Below are positions 14,842 through 24,747 of a stretch of DNA of 64,000 bases, piece after piece. Source of the DNA: Desulfobacterales bacterium (GTDB taxonomy: Bacteria; Desulfobacterota; UBA8473); contig JACQWO010000069.1 of the NCBI GenBank assembly GCA_016209225.1, forward strand, positions 1 through 64,000, read 5' to 3'. The translations under genes were made by a program, and so were the position numbers. Numbering within the stretch: position 1 is the first letter of the stretch; every line of letters begins with the position of its first letter. The notes beneath the pieces were generated by a model. That model was not told the DNA's origin. It did not search any database and saw only the letters and a list, made by a program, of their open reading frames with translations.

Positions 14842-17271
14842 ATGGATAAGTATATATGCATCCACGGACATTTTTACCAGCCCCCAAGGGAGAACCCCTG
14901 GCTTGAAGAGGTGGAACTTCAGGATGGAGCTTATCCCTACCATGACTGGAATGAGAAAATAACCGCCCAGTGTTACAGACCTAATGCAGCTTCCCGCATC
15001 CTTGACAAGGAGGGAAGGATTGTTGATATAGTAAACAACTATTCAAAGATCAGCTTTAACCTGGGACCAACCCTTGCCTCCTGGATGGAAAGAAACAAAC
15101 CCGAAGTCTACAGGGCTATCCTCGAAGCTGATAGATTGAGCATAAAACGGTTCTCAGGACATGGTTCGGCAATAGCCCAGGTATACAATCATATGATCAT
15201 GCCCCTTGCAAACAAGAGGGACAAATGCACCCAGGCAGCATGGGGGATAAAGGACTTTCAGAAGAGGTTTAGGAGATTCCCTGAAGGAATGTGGCTCCCC
15301 GAGACTGCCGTTGATATAGAGACCCTTGAAGTGCTGGCAGAGCTTGGAATAAAGTTCACCATCCTCTCTCCAATACAGGCAAAGAGGGTAAAGAAAAAAG
15401 AGGAGAGCGAATGGCAGGATGTCAGTGGAGGAAGGGTTGACCCAACGATGCCTTATCTCTGTATCCTTCCATCCGGAAGGGCTATAAACCTGTTTTTCTA
15501 CGATGGGCCTATCTCCCGGGACATTGCCTTTGGAGAGTTGTTGAGCAGCGGAGAGGCCTTTGCCAGGAGACTGCTCTCTGCATTTAGTGATCAAAGGGGC
15601 GGGCCACAGCTTGTACACATTGCAACGGATGGGGAGACCTATGGGCATCACCACCGCTTTGGGGATATGGCTTTAGCCTACTGTCTCTATCTTGTCGAGG
15701 CAAATAATCTTGCAAAGATAACCAACTATGGAGAGTACCTTGAAAAATACCCTCCAACCTACATTGCTGAAATCTCAGAAAACTCATCCTGGAGCTGCTG
15801 TCACGGAATAGAAAGGTGGAGGGACAATTGCGGCTGTAACACAGGGTTGAACAAAAAATGGACACAGGCGTGGAGGAAGCCTCTAAGAGAGGCTATGGAC
15901 GGGTTAAGAGACAGACTCGTACCGCTCTATAAAGAAGAGGCATCAAGGTATTTCAGTGACCCATGGAAAGTGAGGAACGATTACATCGAGGTAATACTGG
16001 ACAGGTCACGGAATAATACAGAAAAATTCCTCAGAAAACACACTGTCAAAGCCCTTTCAATAGAAGAAAAGATAAGAGTCTTAAAGCTTCTGGAGGTGCA
16101 GAGAAATGCCATGCTCATGTTTACAAGTTGCGGCTGGTTTTTCGACGATATATCCGGAATCGAGACTACCCAGGTCATGCAATATGCAGCCAGGGCTATC
16201 CAGCTTACAGAGGAACTATTTGGCATATCCGTTGAAGAAGATTACCTTTCAACCCTTGAAAAGGCTCCTGCCAATATACCGAAACTGGTAAATGGCAGAA
16301 GTATCTATGAAACCCTTGTCAAACCTGCAATGCTTGACCTCATGAGGGTTGGTGCCCATTATGCCATATCCTCCATCTTCGATGGACATTCTGAAAGCAC
16401 TGCCATATACTGTTATACCGTCACTAGAGAGACATACAACCTGAGTGAGGCAGGGAGGTTGAGGCTTGCGGCAGGAAGAGTCAAGGTAGTGTCGGACATA
16501 ACATGGGATCAAGAATATGTATGCTTTGCCGTGCTCCACCTGGGAGAGCATAATATCATCGGAGGGATTAGGATTAATGTAAACGATGAAGCCTTCTCAA
16601 TGATGTACAAGGAATTAACAGAGGTTTTTGACAGAGGAGATATCTCCAAGGTCATAAGGGCTATGGATAAATACTTTGGCGCGAATAACTACTCTCTTTG
16701 GCATCTCTTTAAGGATGAACAGAGAAAGGTCTTAAATCACATCCTTCGTTCAACACTGGATGAGGCAGAGGCTTCGTTCCGTCAGATATACGAGGATAAT
16801 TACGGCACCATGAACTTCTTACATGAAGTCTCTTACCCCCTTCCAAGCCCACTTCTTGCGGCCACCGAGGTCATCCTGAATACTGACATAAGGAAAGTTC
16901 TTGAAGAAGAAAAACCGGATTTAGATAAACTGAAACAACTGATAAGCGCAGTAAAGAGATGGACTGTGAATATTGACAAACCAACCCTGAGCTTTGCTGC
17001 AAACTCTATGATCAATACCCTCAGCGAAAAGTTAAACTTGAATAGTAATGATCTGTCAATAATTGAAACCCTTGAGCATACTATAAGGCTGTTGAGGTTA
17101 TTAGCACTGGAGTTAGACCTGTCTAATTCCCAGAATATCTACTTTTGCATAGGGCAGACGATCCTTTCTGATAAGGTGAAAGAGAGAGAAGAAAGTAAAG
17201 ATGAAAAGGCAGGAGAGTGGCTGGATGCTTTTTGTAAATTGGGGCATCAATTACATGTCAAGGTCTTATGA
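14842..17271 (+). CDS. GH57 glycoside hydrolase with DUF3536 region
   Basis: Eight hundred and nine residues. The start ICIHGHFYQPPRENPW is the GH57 first conserved region, followed by FPEGMWLPETAVDIETLEVL and HIATDGETYGHHHRFGD, where GH57 catalytic and substrate residues lie. The long C-terminal half corresponds to DUF3536. Members act on alpha-glucans (amylase, 4-alpha-glucanotransferase or branching activity), and the position between glgB and malQ supports a glycogen-processing role. There is no signal peptide, so it is cytoplasmic. Substrate specificity cannot be read. AAGGAG is some 15 bases before the ATG, a loose spacing. Confidence 0.88.
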   Translation: MDKYICIHGHFYQPPRENPWLEEVELQDGAYPYHDWNEKITAQCYRPNAASRILDKEGRIVDIVNNYSKISFNLGPTLASWMERNKPEVYRAILEADRLSIKRFSGHGSAIAQVYNHMIMPLANKRDKCTQAAWGIKDFQKRFRRFPEGMWLPETAVDIETLEVLAELGIKFTILSPIQAKRVKKKEESEWQDVSGGRVDPTMPYLCILPSGRAINLFFYDGPISRDIAFGELLSSGEAFARRLLSAFSDQRGGPQLVHIATDGETYGHHHRFGDMALAYCLYLVEANNLAKITNYGEYLEKYPPTYIAEISENSSWSCCHGIERWRDNCGCNTGLNKKWTQAWRKPLREAMDGLRDRLVPLYKEEASRYFSDPWKVRNDYIEVILDRSRNNTEKFLRKHTVKALSIEEKIRVLKLLEVQRNAMLMFTSCGWFFDDISGIETTQVMQYAARAIQLTEELFGISVEEDYLSTLEKAPANIPKLVNGRSIYETLVKPAMLDLMRVGAHYAISSIFDGHSESTAIYCYTVTRETYNLSEAGRLRLAAGRVKVVSDITWDQEYVCFAVLHLGEHNIIGGIRINVNDEAFSMMYKELTEVFDRGDISKVIRAMDKYFGANNYSLWHLFKDEQRKVLNHILRSTLDEAEASFRQIYEDNYGTMNFLHEVSYPLPSPLLAATEVILNTDIRKVLEEEKPDLDKLKQLISAVKRWTVNIDKPTLSFAANSMINTLSEKLNLNSNDLSIIETLEHTIRLLRLLALELDLSNSQNIYFCIGQTILSDKVKEREESKDEKAGEWLDAFCKLGHQLHVKVL

Positions 17272-17272
17272 T

Positions 17273-17298
17273 GAGAAGTCAGAAGTCAGAATGGAAAT
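17273..17298. repeat. Short tandem-word repeat (gaagtcagaagtcag)
   Basis: Immediately after the GH57 stop, gagaagtcagaagtcagaat is a tandem repeat of agaagtc. The same string follows the tadA stop at 42044 and, with one change, lies ahead of the ParB-like start near 52660 on the other strand. It is a dispersed repeat rather than chance. Confidence 0.55.
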
Positions 17299-17313
17299 GA
17301 ATAAGGAGGAAGA

Positions 17314-18810
17314 ATGAAGAGAAGAGGAAGCGGCGTACTTCTTCATATATCATCCCTGCCTTCACCATTCGGCATTGGAGATTTGGGACCATGGGCTTAC
17401 CGTTTTGCGGATTTTCTTGCTGAGACCAAACAGGGTTTCTGGCAAATCCTCCCCTTAAACCCTGCCGAACCGGCTTATGCCAACTCCCCATACCACGCCA
17501 CATCTGTCTTTGCCGGCAATCCACTGCTAATAAGCCCAGAGCTTTTGGTCCGCGACGGCTTCCTTGCCGAAGAAGATATTAAACCATCACCCAATTTTCC
17601 CGAGGAACGGGTAAATTATGAAGAGGTTGTTGCTTATAAAAAAAGGCTCTTTTCTCTGGCATACGAGCATTTCAAAAAAGGGGGGGGCAATCATGAATAT
17701 GAAAGGTTTTGTCAGGATAATTCCAATTGGCTCATAGACTTTGCCCTTTTTCTCACCCTCAAAGCCCATTTCAATGGAAAGATGTGGAGTGAATGGCCTT
17801 CTGAAATACGGGATAGGAAAAGAGAAGCTCTGCAACCGTTTAAAGAAAAGCTTTTGGACAAAATGGAGTTTCATAAGTTTCTTCAGTACCTCTTCTTCAA
17901 ACAGTGGCTCTCACTAAAGCTCTATTGCAATCATAAGGGCATTCATATCATTGGAGACATCCCCTTTTATGTGGAATATGACAGCGTAGAGCTTTGGACT
18001 AATCCCGATATATTTAAGCTGGATGGAGAAAAAAGGCCTTATGCTGTTGCAGGTGTTCCGCCCGATTACTTCAGTGAGACAGGACAGCTATGGGGCAATC
18101 CTGTTTATCGGTGGGACGTTTTGAGGGAGAGGGATTATAATTGGTGGGTTCAAAGGATAGGACATAACTTAAGACTCTTTGATCTGGTAAGGATTGATCA
18201 TTTCCGTGGCTTTGTGGGGTACTGGGAAGTTCCAGCAGGCGAAAGCACCGCAATGAATGGAAGGTGGGTTGAAGCACCCGCACAAAACCTGTTCAATACA
18301 CTGCTCAGGAAATTTCCCTACCTGCCCATGATAGCAGAAGACCTGGGGTTCATCACCCCTGATGTACGGGAAATAATCAACCGTTTTGACTTTCTGAGCA
18401 TGAAAGTGCTCCTTTTTGCCTTTGGTAATGATCTTCCTACCAATCCCTATATACCTCATAATATCGTGAAAAACTGTGTTATATACACAGGAACCCACGA
18501 CAACAATACGGTGAGGGGATGGTTTGAAAAAGAGGCAACATCGGAGGACAAGAGGAGACTATTTCAGTATCTGGGACATGAGGTGTCAGTAGAGGATATT
18601 CACTGGGAAATGATCCGGCTTGCCATGATGTCAGTCGCAAACATGACCATATTCCCAATGCAGGATATCTTAGGTCTAGGGGAGACGTCCAGGATGAATC
18701 GACCGGCGACAACACAGGGCAACTGGCTATGGAGGCTTCTGCCTGAACAGTTAACACAGGACATTGTAACAAAACTCTCGGAGATAACCGAAATTTATGG
18801 AAGGGGGTAA
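17314..18810 (+). CDS. malQ: 4-alpha-glucanotransferase (amylomaltase)
   Basis: GH77 enzyme of 498 residues, the usual length. It transfers alpha-1,4-glucan segments between chains and, with the phosphorylase, trims glycogen or maltodextrin. GIGDLGPWAYRFADFL at the start, GDIPFYVEYDS, LWGNPVYRW, VRIDHFRGF (nucleophile Asp), AEDLG (acid/base Glu) and YTGTHDNNT (third acid) are all present. Ribosome-binding site aaggagg 6 bases before the ATG. Separated by 15 bases from the next gene, so one transcript. Confidence 0.95.
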   Translation: MKRRGSGVLLHISSLPSPFGIGDLGPWAYRFADFLAETKQGFWQILPLNPAEPAYANSPYHATSVFAGNPLLISPELLVRDGFLAEEDIKPSPNFPEERVNYEEVVAYKKRLFSLAYEHFKKGGGNHEYERFCQDNSNWLIDFALFLTLKAHFNGKMWSEWPSEIRDRKREALQPFKEKLLDKMEFHKFLQYLFFKQWLSLKLYCNHKGIHIIGDIPFYVEYDSVELWTNPDIFKLDGEKRPYAVAGVPPDYFSETGQLWGNPVYRWDVLRERDYNWWVQRIGHNLRLFDLVRIDHFRGFVGYWEVPAGESTAMNGRWVEAPAQNLFNTLLRKFPYLPMIAEDLGFITPDVREIINRFDFLSMKVLLFAFGNDLPTNPYIPHNIVKNCVIYTGTHDNNTVRGWFEKEATSEDKRRLFQYLGHEVSVEDIHWEMIRLAMMSVANMTIFPMQDILGLGETSRMNRPATTQGNWLWRLLPEQLTQDIVTKLSEITEIYGRG

Positions 18811-18825
18811 GAGAAGGATTAAGCC

Positions 18826-20154
18826 ATGCACTATGACACAGCCCTTAGGGGCTACACATCAAAGCGAATCGAGGAGATTGAATCCGCAGATATCCTGATA
18901 GGGATCCCCTGCTACAACAACGAGAGAACCATCGCCCATGTGATCCAGATGGTCAGTCATGGTCTGGCCAAGCACTACAATGAACGAAGGAGCGTAATCT
19001 TCATTGCCGATGGGGGCTCCACAGACGATACCAGGGAGGCAGCCAAGGAGTTTGAGATCAAACCATGGCAGGAGAAGATTGTCTCTATTTACCGGGGCTC
19101 AGCGGGAAAAGGGACAGCCCTCAGGTCTATCTTTGAGGCTGCTAAGCGGCTCGGTGTTGAGGCGTGCGCTGTTGTGGACTCAGACCTCAGGAGTATCACA
19201 TCGGACTGGGTGCAATACCTCCTGGACCCGGTTATTAGCAGGAAGTATCAGTTTGTGTCACCTGTCTACCTCCGGCACAAGTACGATGGAACTATTACTA
19301 ACAATATCGTATACACTCTCACTCGCGCCCTTTATGGAAAGCGCATCCGACAGCCCATAGGGGGGGACTTCGCCTTCTCCAGGGATTTAGCCGGATTCTA
19401 TAGCGATCAGGACGTTTGGGGAACGGACGTGGCCCGGTATGGGATAGACATCTGGATGACCACCAACGCTATCACGCAAGGGTTTAGTGTCTGCCAGTCC
19501 AATCTGGGAGCCAAGATTCACGACGCCAAGGACCCGGGACAGCACCTGGGTCCCATGTTCCGCCAGGTTATCTGGACCCTTTTTTTTCTCATGGAACACT
19601 TTGAGACCTCCTGGAAAGAGGTCAGGGGCAGCAAACCTGTTGAGACTTTTGGACACGAAGAATACGTGGAACCTGAGCCAGTAACCGTTAACGTAGAGGT
19701 GATGATAGAGAATTTCAGGACCGGCTTTCAGCAGTTCTCTTCCCTGTGGAAGGAGATATTCTGCAAAGATTGTTTCGACGAGATCAGGAAGAGTTACAAA
19801 ATGGATTCGGGCCATTTTCATCTCCCCACCGATACATGGGTCCAGATCCTCTATGAATTGGCAGCTACCTTCCATGCCTGGCGCATCAACCGCAACAAGC
19901 TGATCGACTTAGTGACCCCCCTCTACTATGCCAGGGTGGCATCCTTCGTGCAGCAAACCCAGGAGATGTCCTCACAGGAGGCCGAGGCGCTGGTAGAGGA
20001 GCAGGCTATAAAGTTTGAGGAACACAAGGATTATCTCGTTGAGGTATGGGATAAGAAATCCGAGGATACAGCAGATATCCTTGCCAAGTTTGAAAAGGGA
20101 CTTAGCAAGGAAGGGGCTGAAGAAAAGCAGAAAAAAAAGGTAAGGAGACAATAA
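18826..20154 (+). CDS. Retaining GT-A glycosyltransferase, mannosylglycerate-synthase-like
   Basis: Four hundred and forty-two residues. Residues about 22-125 form the nucleotide-sugar domain: ILIGIPCYNNERTI, SAGKGTALR near 92-100 and the metal motif DSD at 118-120 (VVDSDLRSI). The middle carries RQPIGGDFAFSRDLAGFY and ARYGIDIWMTT, matching the acceptor-binding GGE/GGD and GID motifs of mannosylglycerate synthase (GT78) and its GT81 relatives. The C-terminal helices (to about 430) also fit. It should make a glycerate or phosphoglycerate glycoside, a compatible solute, or prime a glucan; which one is unknown. It is embedded between malQ and glgC, 15 and 33 bases away, and is surely co-transcribed. 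Confidence 0.75.
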   Translation: MHYDTALRGYTSKRIEEIESADILIGIPCYNNERTIAHVIQMVSHGLAKHYNERRSVIFIADGGSTDDTREAAKEFEIKPWQEKIVSIYRGSAGKGTALRSIFEAAKRLGVEACAVVDSDLRSITSDWVQYLLDPVISRKYQFVSPVYLRHKYDGTITNNIVYTLTRALYGKRIRQPIGGDFAFSRDLAGFYSDQDVWGTDVARYGIDIWMTTNAITQGFSVCQSNLGAKIHDAKDPGQHLGPMFRQVIWTLFFLMEHFETSWKEVRGSKPVETFGHEEYVEPEPVTVNVEVMIENFRTGFQQFSSLWKEIFCKDCFDEIRKSYKMDSGHFHLPTDTWVQILYELAATFHAWRINRNKLIDLVTPLYYARVASFVQQTQEMSSQEAEALVEEQAIKFEEHKDYLVEVWDKKSEDTADILAKFEKGLSKEGAEEKQKKKVRRQ

Positions 20155-20187
20155 ACAAACGAAGATAACAGAAAGAAGGGGAGAGCA

Positions 20188-21405
20188 ATGAGGAACGTCC
20201 TGGCCATGATTATGGCAGGGGGTGGCGGACAGCGGCTCTATCCATTAACCCGTGACAGGGCCAAACCGGCAGTCTGTTTCGGGGGGATATACCGCTTGAT
20301 CGACTTCACATTAAGCAATTGCATCAATTCGGGAGTTCGAAAGATTGTAGTCCTGACCCAATACAAGTCTCTGTCCCTGGAGCGGCATTTGAGGTTGGGG
20401 TGGGATATATTGGATTCAGAACTTGACGAATATATATTTCCGATCCCCGCCCAGATGAGGACCAGCGGGGAATGGTATAAGGGAACGGCCGACAGCATAT
20501 ATCAGAATTTATACTTTGCCGATACAGTAAATCCCCGGTATTTCCTGATCCTCTCAGCGGATCATGTGTACAAAATGGACTATTCTAAAATGCTCGCCTT
20601 TCATCAAGAGAAAGGCGCCGATGTTACTGTGGCCGCCATAGAGATCGATCAGACCGTCGCATCTCGGTTCGGTATACTGAAGGTGGGTGAAGAAGACAGG
20701 GTGATAGGTTTTGAGGAAAAGCCTGAGAGAATCGAGGCTTCACCCAGCAGCAAGCAGCCCCTCTTTGCCAACATGGGGGTCTATATCTTCAATAGCGACG
20801 TCTTAAGAGAATCACTTGAGGAAGATGCCCATAAAGAGACCAATCACGACTTTGGCAAAGACATTATTCCGGAGATAATCCACAAAGCGAGGGTCTTTGC
20901 CCATAATTTTAGAGATGAGAACAAGAAGGAAGCCAAATACTGGAGGGATGTTGGTACTATTGATGCTTACTTTGAGGCCAATATGGACCTGGTTGCACCG
21001 GATCCAGCCCTGAACCTTTATGACACTGACTGGCCCATACGTACCTATCAAGGTCATTATCCCCCTGCCAAGACTGTCTTTGCGCAGGAATATCCCGGTG
21101 GAAGGTTGGGTATCTGCCTCGATTCCATGGTTTCTGGGGGATGTATAATTAGCGGCGGCAGGGTGCAAAACTCTGTCCTCTCTCCCCGTGTTAGGATCAA
21201 CAGCTACGCTGATATTCGGGAATCCGTTTTGATGGAAGGTGTAGAGGTAGGCAGATATTCTAAGATCAGGAGATCTATCATAGATAAAAGAATAAAGATA
21301 CCTCAAGGAACAGAGATCGGGTATAACCTGGAAGCGGACAGAAAGCGGTTCTTTGTAAGTGAATCAGGGATAGTGGTTATAGCTAAAGGCACGAAAATTA
21401 ATTGA
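20188..21405 (+). CDS. glgC: Glucose-1-phosphate adenylyltransferase
   Basis: ADP-glucose pyrophosphorylase, 405 residues, which commits glucose-1-phosphate to glycogen. The N-terminal nucleotidyltransferase shows MIMAGGGGQRLYPLTRDRAKPAVCFGG, and the substrate loops are DHVYKMDY and FEEKP. A left-handed beta-helix domain occupies about 290-400 (SGGCIISGGRVQNSVLSP, with hexad repeats). Allosteric residues cannot be judged. It provides the donor for a GT5 synthase, yet no classical glgA lies in this cluster; the only GT5 gene is the divergent one at 4304-5998. Confidence 0.95.
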   Translation: MRNVLAMIMAGGGGQRLYPLTRDRAKPAVCFGGIYRLIDFTLSNCINSGVRKIVVLTQYKSLSLERHLRLGWDILDSELDEYIFPIPAQMRTSGEWYKGTADSIYQNLYFADTVNPRYFLILSADHVYKMDYSKMLAFHQEKGADVTVAAIEIDQTVASRFGILKVGEEDRVIGFEEKPERIEASPSSKQPLFANMGVYIFNSDVLRESLEEDAHKETNHDFGKDIIPEIIHKARVFAHNFRDENKKEAKYWRDVGTIDAYFEANMDLVAPDPALNLYDTDWPIRTYQGHYPPAKTVFAQEYPGGRLGICLDSMVSGGCIISGGRVQNSVLSPRVRINSYADIRESVLMEGVEVGRYSKIRRSIIDKRIKIPQGTEIGYNLEADRKRFFVSESGIVVIAKGTKIN

Positions 21406-21420
21406 TGGAGAAAAAGAGAA

Positions 21421-23571
21421 ATGGATATGGGACTATTAGCAGCAAGGCTTCCTGCACCTATTGGCAGACTTGCTGAGTTGGCTTACAATTTGTGGTGGTC
21501 ATGGCACCCAGAGGGGCGGGCTCTATTCAGGTCGTTGGATAGTGTACTCTGGAAAGGCGCCCACCATAATCCAGTCAAACTCCTCGAGGATATTCCCCTT
21601 CAAAGGCTCCTGGCCGCAGCAGCAGACATTTCTTTCCTCCAGGAATATGACACTGCGGTAAAAACCTTTGATGCCTATATGTCACAAAACAGCAGCTGGT
21701 TTGCCGCTCACTATGGAATCCTTGACAGGCAGACCATTGCCTACTTTTCAGCAGAGTACGCCATACATAACTCCCTTCCCATATATGCCGGAGGTCTTGG
21801 TGTCCTGGCAGGCGATTATTGCAAGGAAGCCAGCGACTTAGGGGTGCCATTGGTAGGCATAGGATTCATGTATCCCCAGGGATACTTTCACCAGCATGTT
21901 TCCGCCGATGGCTGGCAAGAGGAGCTCTACGAACAGCTGGATTTCGAAGGGGCGCCCATTAGTCCTGTAGTCTCCTCTCACGGGGAGAGATTAAAGGTTG
22001 CCATCGAGATGGATTCAAGGACAGTATGGGTTGCCCTATGGAAGGTCAATATTGGACGAGTCAATCTCTTCCTGATGGACACCGATATAGAAGAAAACCC
22101 ACCACGGGACCGTCGGCTTTCCGCTCGACTTTATGTGAGCGACCGGGAAAAGCGTCTGCAACAGGAAATTCTTTTGGGGATTGGGGGGGTACGGATTCTC
22201 CGGGTACTGGGGATCGAACCGACTGTCTGGCACGCTAATGAGGGACATGCAGCCTTTATGATGCTTGAGCGTGTTCGAGAATTGGTGGAAAAAGGCATGA
22301 ATTTTGACGAAGCCGTTCCTCGGATTCAGGCTACCACTGTATTTACCACTCACACTCCAGTTCCTGCAGGTCACGATGCCTTCCCCTTCGATCTGATTGA
22401 GAACTACTTCCATCGCTATTGGGAATCTTTGAGTTTGGACAGGAACACCTTCATGGAACTGGGCAGAATAAAAGGAGAAACTTCTTTCAGCATGACTGTG
22501 CTGGCACTGCGGATGGCTGACTGGCGAAATGGGGTAAGCATACTTCACGGCAAAATCTGTCGCAAGATGTGGCAATCCCTTTGGCCAGAGGTTAAAGAGG
22601 ATGATGTCCCCATCACTTCTGTGACCAATGGGGTACATATCCCCACCTGGTTAGCCCCGGATATGAGGAATCTCTACAGGAAATATCTGGGCAAGGATTG
22701 GAGAGAAAAACAGGATGACCCCGACTTATGGAAACAAGCAATGGACATTCCGGATAAGGAACTCTGGAAGACTCATCTGTGGTTGAAACGTAAACTCATC
22801 AGTTTTGTATGCGATAGGTCCCGTAAGCGCTGGACTGAAGACAATGTAACACCAGGGCAGGTGCTGACTATGGGAGCATTGTTGGACCCCGAGGTGCTTA
22901 CCATCGGTTTTGCTCGTCGTTTCACTGATTACAAGCGGGCCACCCTGATCTTAAAGGATACGCAGCGTCTGAAGCGGATTGTTCAGAACCAGTCGCGGCC
23001 GGTACAGATAATATTCGCCGGCAAATCACATCCGGCGGACGAACAGGGCAAACACCTCATTCAGCAGATATATCATATAGCAAAGGACCCTATGTTTGGT
23101 GGGCGAATAGCATTCGTTGAGGATTACGATATGCATGTAGCACGGTACCTAGCGCATGGCATGGACGTTTGGTTGAACACTCCTCGACTATTGCAGGAAG
23201 CCAGCGGCACCAGTGGTCAAAAGGCAGCGCTCAACGGCGTCCCCCATTTTAGCGTATTGGATGGATGGTGGCACGAAGGTTACAATGGAGTCAATGGCTG
23301 GGCTATCGGCAATGGTCAAACATCTCCTGTGGCATCTCAAGATGACCAGGATGCCGAGGCATTCTATCGTCTCCTTGAGGAGAAGATTGTGCCCCTATAT
23401 TATGAACGCGACTGGAATGGATTGCCTCGTGGATGGATAAGGGTAATGAAAGAAGCCATCTCTTCAATCGTACCTGCTTTCTGCGCACGACGCATGGTGA
23501 AGGAATACGTAGAAAGAATGTATGTAAAAGCTGCCAAAGCAGCCGAAGGCCTGACCACTCCCCATGATTAA
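21421..23571 (+). CDS. glgP: Alpha-glucan phosphorylase, short form
   Basis: GT35 phosphorylase, 716 residues, of the short type found in archaea and many anaerobes. The N-terminus (LAYNLWWSWHPEGRALF) is the DUF3417 segment. FSAEYAIHNSLPIYAGGLGVLAGD and HANEGHAAFM line the active site. The pyridoxal-phosphate lysine lies in EASGTSGQKAALNG near the C-terminus. Releases glucose-1-phosphate from glycogen ends. The start is 15 bases after the glgC stop. Last gene of the plus-strand glycogen operon. Confidence 0.94.
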   Translation: MDMGLLAARLPAPIGRLAELAYNLWWSWHPEGRALFRSLDSVLWKGAHHNPVKLLEDIPLQRLLAAAADISFLQEYDTAVKTFDAYMSQNSSWFAAHYGILDRQTIAYFSAEYAIHNSLPIYAGGLGVLAGDYCKEASDLGVPLVGIGFMYPQGYFHQHVSADGWQEELYEQLDFEGAPISPVVSSHGERLKVAIEMDSRTVWVALWKVNIGRVNLFLMDTDIEENPPRDRRLSARLYVSDREKRLQQEILLGIGGVRILRVLGIEPTVWHANEGHAAFMMLERVRELVEKGMNFDEAVPRIQATTVFTTHTPVPAGHDAFPFDLIENYFHRYWESLSLDRNTFMELGRIKGETSFSMTVLALRMADWRNGVSILHGKICRKMWQSLWPEVKEDDVPITSVTNGVHIPTWLAPDMRNLYRKYLGKDWREKQDDPDLWKQAMDIPDKELWKTHLWLKRKLISFVCDRSRKRWTEDNVTPGQVLTMGALLDPEVLTIGFARRFTDYKRATLILKDTQRLKRIVQNQSRPVQIIFAGKSHPADEQGKHLIQQIYHIAKDPMFGGRIAFVEDYDMHVARYLAHGMDVWLNTPRLLQEASGTSGQKAALNGVPHFSVLDGWWHEGYNGVNGWAIGNGQTSPVASQDDQDAEAFYRLLEEKIVPLYYERDWNGLPRGWIRVMKEAISSIVPAFCARRMVKEYVERMYVKAAKAAEGLTTPHD

Positions 23572-23600
23572 ATATGAAGTTGGACAGCAGAACACACATC

Positions 23601-24572
23601 TCACTCTTCAGAAATATCTCCCAGGGCAGTTTCCACCATTGAAGGATCTACATGGACAATCAACAGGCCGAGGTCCTGGAAGCCTTCGGTAAGGCATGCT
23701 TCCACCTCCTTTGCGATTCGATGACCCTCAGCCACAGTCAGATTCTTGTCCACCACCACGTGGATTTCTACTTGATAACGCCCGCCGGAGGTGCGAACCT
23801 TTAAATCATGAACATCAATGACACCTTCCACACGACAGGCGCAGCGCCTGATCCCGTCCACGATTTCGGAATTGGGGGCCTTGTCTGTAAACTCGCGTAC
23901 AGAGTCCCGCAGGATTTCTAAACCCACCTTAAGTATAAAAAACGAGACCACAAGGGCCGCATATGCATCAAGGATGTGCCAGCCTGGTTTGATCATGGCT
24001 CCTCCCACTCCTATCAGCACCGCCACAGATGACAGGGCATCTGAACGATGTTCCAAGGCATTGGCTATAACTGCGGCACTCTTGATCTGTTTTCCAACAT
24101 GGATTGTGTAGCGGTAGAGAGTCTCCTTAATGGCGATGGAAAGCCCTGCCGCTCCTATGGCTAGCCAGGTGGGGTGATGCTCGGTATGGTGGTAGATATT
24201 TAAAGTGGCTTCTATGCCTATATAAACCGAAGTGCCCACGAGCCCCAGGCCAATAATCGAAGATGACAGGGTCTCAAACCTGGCATGTCCAAAGTGGTGA
24301 TCTTTATCAGAGGTTTTGCGCCCTGCCGTTAAGCCAAACAGCACCACAAAATCGGTTACAAGATCTGATGCAGAATGGGCTGCGTCAGCAATGAGTGCCT
24401 GACTGTGGCCGAACAGACCTGAAAAAAACTTGAGGGCGATCAAGAACAGATTGACCAGAATACCGATATAAGTAATCCTGTAGCCAGAATGGACTTGTGA
24501 ATGACCTGGTTCTGACATCTCTATTTGATGCCTTTCTTTCCTGTCTGACTTTGCGTTGGGCACAGCCTGCAT
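23601..24572 (-). CDS. Cation diffusion facilitator (CDF) metal exporter
   Basis: Three hundred and twenty-three residues with six predicted membrane segments (about 32-210) and a cytoplasmic ferredoxin-like C-terminal domain (about 225-305). Metal-site motifs HSASDLVTD in the second segment and HRSDALSS in the fifth give the HxxxD/HxxxD zinc-type arrangement. The N-terminus carries a charged extension, and the ATG at 24518 (codon 19) is an alternative start. Exports divalent metal into the periplasm. Its place behind the Cus/Czc-type locus on the same strand suggests shared metal response. The metal is probably Zn2+ or a similar ion. Confidence 0.88.
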   Translation of the reverse strand: MQAVPNAKSDRKERHQIEMSEPGHSQVHSGYRITYIGILVNLFLIALKFFSGLFGHSQALIADAAHSASDLVTDFVVLFGLTAGRKTSDKDHHFGHARFETLSSSIIGLGLVGTSVYIGIEATLNIYHHTEHHPTWLAIGAAGLSIAIKETLYRYTIHVGKQIKSAAVIANALEHRSDALSSVAVLIGVGGAMIKPGWHILDAYAALVVSFFILKVGLEILRDSVREFTDKAPNSEIVDGIRRCACRVEGVIDVHDLKVRTSGGRYQVEIHVVVDKNLTVAEGHRIAKEVEACLTEGFQDLGLLIVHVDPSMVETALGDISEE

Positions 24573-24747
24573 CTTCTTTAGTGCAAAGGGTATACTTAAT
24601 TATCAGGCCGTTTATCCATAGTATCAAATTATCACATTCTAGACGACAGCCATATCGTATGTCAACAACTGAATATCACAAATCGTTACTCAGTGGGAAC
24701 TTTGAAAAAGTATCCCCTTACAACGGATGACTGACACTATGAAAATT

